A stretch of 6,666 nucleotides of DNA from contig JBPCTQ010000268.1 of assembly GCA_051011595.1 (NCBI GenBank), positions 1 through 6,666 on the forward strand, given 5' to 3'. The translations under genes were made by a program, and so were the position numbers. Within the stretch, counting starts at the first letter, position 1. The number at the start of each line of letters is the position of its first letter. Positions 5,449 through 6,666 of the stretch are shown one piece after another. The DNA comes from JAOUEE01 sp051011595. Its GTDB lineage: Bacteria; Actinomycetota; Acidimicrobiia; Acidimicrobiales; SHLQ01. The notes below the pieces were generated by a model. That model made no database searches and was not told where the DNA came from. It saw nothing but the letters and a program-made list of their open reading frames with translations.

Positions 5449-5454
5449 TAGGGT
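5449..5454 (+). promoter_or_regulatory. Candidate -10 element (TAGGGT) of the alkyl-sulfatase-like gene, leaderless
   Basis: TAGGGT fits TANNNT and ends 6 bases before the ATG at 5461, with only CGCCCC between, so there is no Shine-Dalgarno. The hexamer is mostly enclosed by a small inverted repeat, CGACC (5442-5446) and GGTCG (5452-5456), which may be chance. Confidence 0.5.
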
Positions 5455-5460
5455 CGCCCC

Positions 5461-6666
5461 ATGGCTGACTTGCTCGAGCTCTCATCACGTCTGTTCGACT
5501 CCGGCGAGCTGACCGAACCACCCAATCGCATCACCCTCGAATTGTCCGAGGTGGGCGACGGCATCGCCATGATCGAGTCGTTCAGTCACGTGGTCATCTT
5601 CGATACCGACGAAGGGCTGGTGCTCTTCGACACGAGTCACGATCTCACCGCCGAAGGTTGTGTCGCCTCGCTACGACAGTGGAGCGATGCACCGATCCGC
5701 TCCATCGTCTACACCCACGGTCACGTCGATCACGTGGGTGGCAGTGCCGCCTTTGCCGCCGACAACAGTGACCGCGGCCCCGCTCCCCAGGTGATCGGCC
5801 ACGAGAACATTCGCCCGCGTTTCGATCGGTACCGGCTCACCAACGGGTACAACACGGCCATCAACCAGCGGCAATTCGCCGGACGCGCCATCGGCAGCAC
5901 CGATCTGAACGACTTCTTGAATCCCGATGTCGTGGAACCAACCGTCGAGTTCGAAACCACCCACACCTTCGCGGTCGGCGACGTCGAATTCGAGCTCCGC
6001 CACGATCGGGGAGAGACCGACGACCACTCCTGGGCCTGGATCCCCTCCCATCGAGCAATGGCGGTCGGTGATCTGTTCATGTGGGTGTTTCCCAACGCCG
6101 GCAATCCCCAGAAGGTGCAGCGGTATCCGGCCGAATGGGCCCAGGCCCTGCGGGCCATGGCCGCGTGTCAGCCGGAGCTGCTGCTCCCGGCCCACGGCCT
6201 GCCCATCACCGGCGGGGACCGGATCACCGAAGCCCTCGAGAACACCGCCATCGCCCTCGAAGGCCTGGTGACCGACACCTTGGAGCTGATGAACAACGGC
6301 GAGCAGCTCGACGCCATCATTCATCAGGTACGCGTCGACGACGAGCTGCTGGCCAAGCCCTACCTGCAACCCACCTACGACGAACCCGAGTTCATCGTGC
6401 GCAACATCTGGCGCCAGTACGGCGGCTGGTACGACGGCAACCCCTCCCACCTCAAACCACCGGCCGACGAGGTCTTGGCCACCGCCATCGCAGAGGTGGC
6501 CGGCGGTGTCGACCCGCTGGTGCAGCGAGCCCACCAGGCCGCCGACGACAATGATCTGCGGCTCGCCTGTTCGTTGGTGGAACTGGCCGTGCAGGCCGCA
6601 CCCGACGACCACGGCGCCCACGGGGCCCGGGCCGAGATCTACCGGGCCCGGCGCCAGGAGGAACGA
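5461..6666 (+). CDS. Metallo-beta-lactamase-fold hydrolase, alkyl-sulfatase group (3' end outside window)
   Basis: 402 residues are visible and the frame is open at the right edge. The N-terminal half is a metallo-beta-lactamase domain. THGHVDHVGG supplies His86, His88, Asp90 and His91; GETDDHSW supplies His189; AVGDLF supplies Asp204; and PAHG supplies His245. Together these make a full two-metal ligand set. The sequence between (FMWVFPNAGNPQKVQRYPAEW, 206-226) and the region from about 262, with LAKPYLQPTYDEPEFIVRNIWRQYGGWYDGNPS, match the dimerisation domain of alkyl sulfatases. Family members hydrolyse sulfate esters such as alkyl sulfates. In Pseudomonas SdsA1 two metal ligands are glutamates, whereas His and Asp appear to take those positions here, so the true substrate may differ. 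No signal peptide is visible, unlike SdsA1, so it is probably cytoplasmic. Whether an SCP2-like C-terminal domain follows cannot be seen. Confidence 0.9.
   Translation, partial: MADLLELSSRLFDSGELTEPPNRITLELSEVGDGIAMIESFSHVVIFDTDEGLVLFDTSHDLTAEGCVASLRQWSDAPIRSIVYTHGHVDHVGGSAAFAADNSDRGPAPQVIGHENIRPRFDRYRLTNGYNTAINQRQFAGRAIGSTDLNDFLNPDVVEPTVEFETTHTFAVGDVEFELRHDRGETDDHSWAWIPSHRAMAVGDLFMWVFPNAGNPQKVQRYPAEWAQALRAMAACQPELLLPAHGLPITGGDRITEALENTAIALEGLVTDTLELMNNGEQLDAIIHQVRVDDELLAKPYLQPTYDEPEFIVRNIWRQYGGWYDGNPSHLKPPADEVLATAIAEVAGGVDPLVQRAHQAADDNDLRLACSLVELAVQAAPDDHGAHGARAEIYRARRQEER

Noticed and set aside
5671..6621. 316-residue minus-strand open frame
   Set aside because: It is antisense to the metallo-beta-lactamase gene, whose metal-binding motifs are intact. 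The Gly/Val-rich translation is a mirror effect of GC-rich codons.
1..6666. A dedicated multi-gene system such as defence, secondary metabolism or secretion
   Set aside because: No nuclease, toxin, carrier protein, transposase, integrase, CRISPR repeat or RNA gene is visible. The enzymes present belong to unrelated broad families and most appear to have separate promoters.

Overview
The window is high-GC DNA with tightly packed genes. It probably comes from an actinobacterium, perhaps of the Acidimicrobiia type. Three things point there: an F420-type luciferase-like oxidoreductase of the Rv3520c kind, a DUF3097 protein (a family I know essentially from Actinobacteria), and start sites that look like leaderless actinobacterial promoters. 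The lineage is inferred from gene families and base composition, not from a marker gene. I see no RNA gene, mobile element, CRISPR array or sign of recent transfer.

Layout: (1) 1-515 (+) is the C-terminal part of a class I SAM-dependent methyltransferase cut by the left edge. (2) 550-1452 (+) is an alpha/beta hydrolase with a complete Ser-Asp-His triad. (3) 1497-2318 (+) is a secreted lipoprotein of unknown function. (4) 2361-2915 (+) is a 184-residue protein I do not recognise. (5) 2943-3953 (-) is an LLM-class F420-dependent oxidoreductase, convergent with gene 4 and divergent from gene 6. (6) 4099-4578 (+) is a small protein built from four Gly-rich repeats. (7) 4588-5418 (+) is a DUF3097 protein with a TOPRIM-like pattern. 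(8) 5461-6666 (+) is a metallo-beta-lactamase-fold protein of the alkyl-sulfatase group, cut by the right edge.

The clearest signal outside the genes is at the start codons. Five of the seven visible starts (genes 2, 4, 6, 7, 8) lack a usable Shine-Dalgarno and have a TANNNT hexamer ending 6-10 bases before the start codon. That is the position expected for the -10 element of a leaderless mRNA. The other two (lipoprotein, LLM oxidoreductase) have a clear Shine-Dalgarno instead. If the leaderless reading is right, most of these genes are separate transcription units despite gaps of only 9-42 bases.

The genes do not form an obvious pathway. Several are small-molecule enzymes (methyltransferase, esterase-like hydrolase, F420 oxidoreductase, sulfatase-like hydrolase), as is common in actinobacterial genomes with broad catabolic or lipid metabolism, but I see no shared substrate. 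I found no convincing new multi-gene system. The most unusual items are the leaderless-promoter series, the four-repeat protein and the TOPRIM-like pattern in DUF3097.
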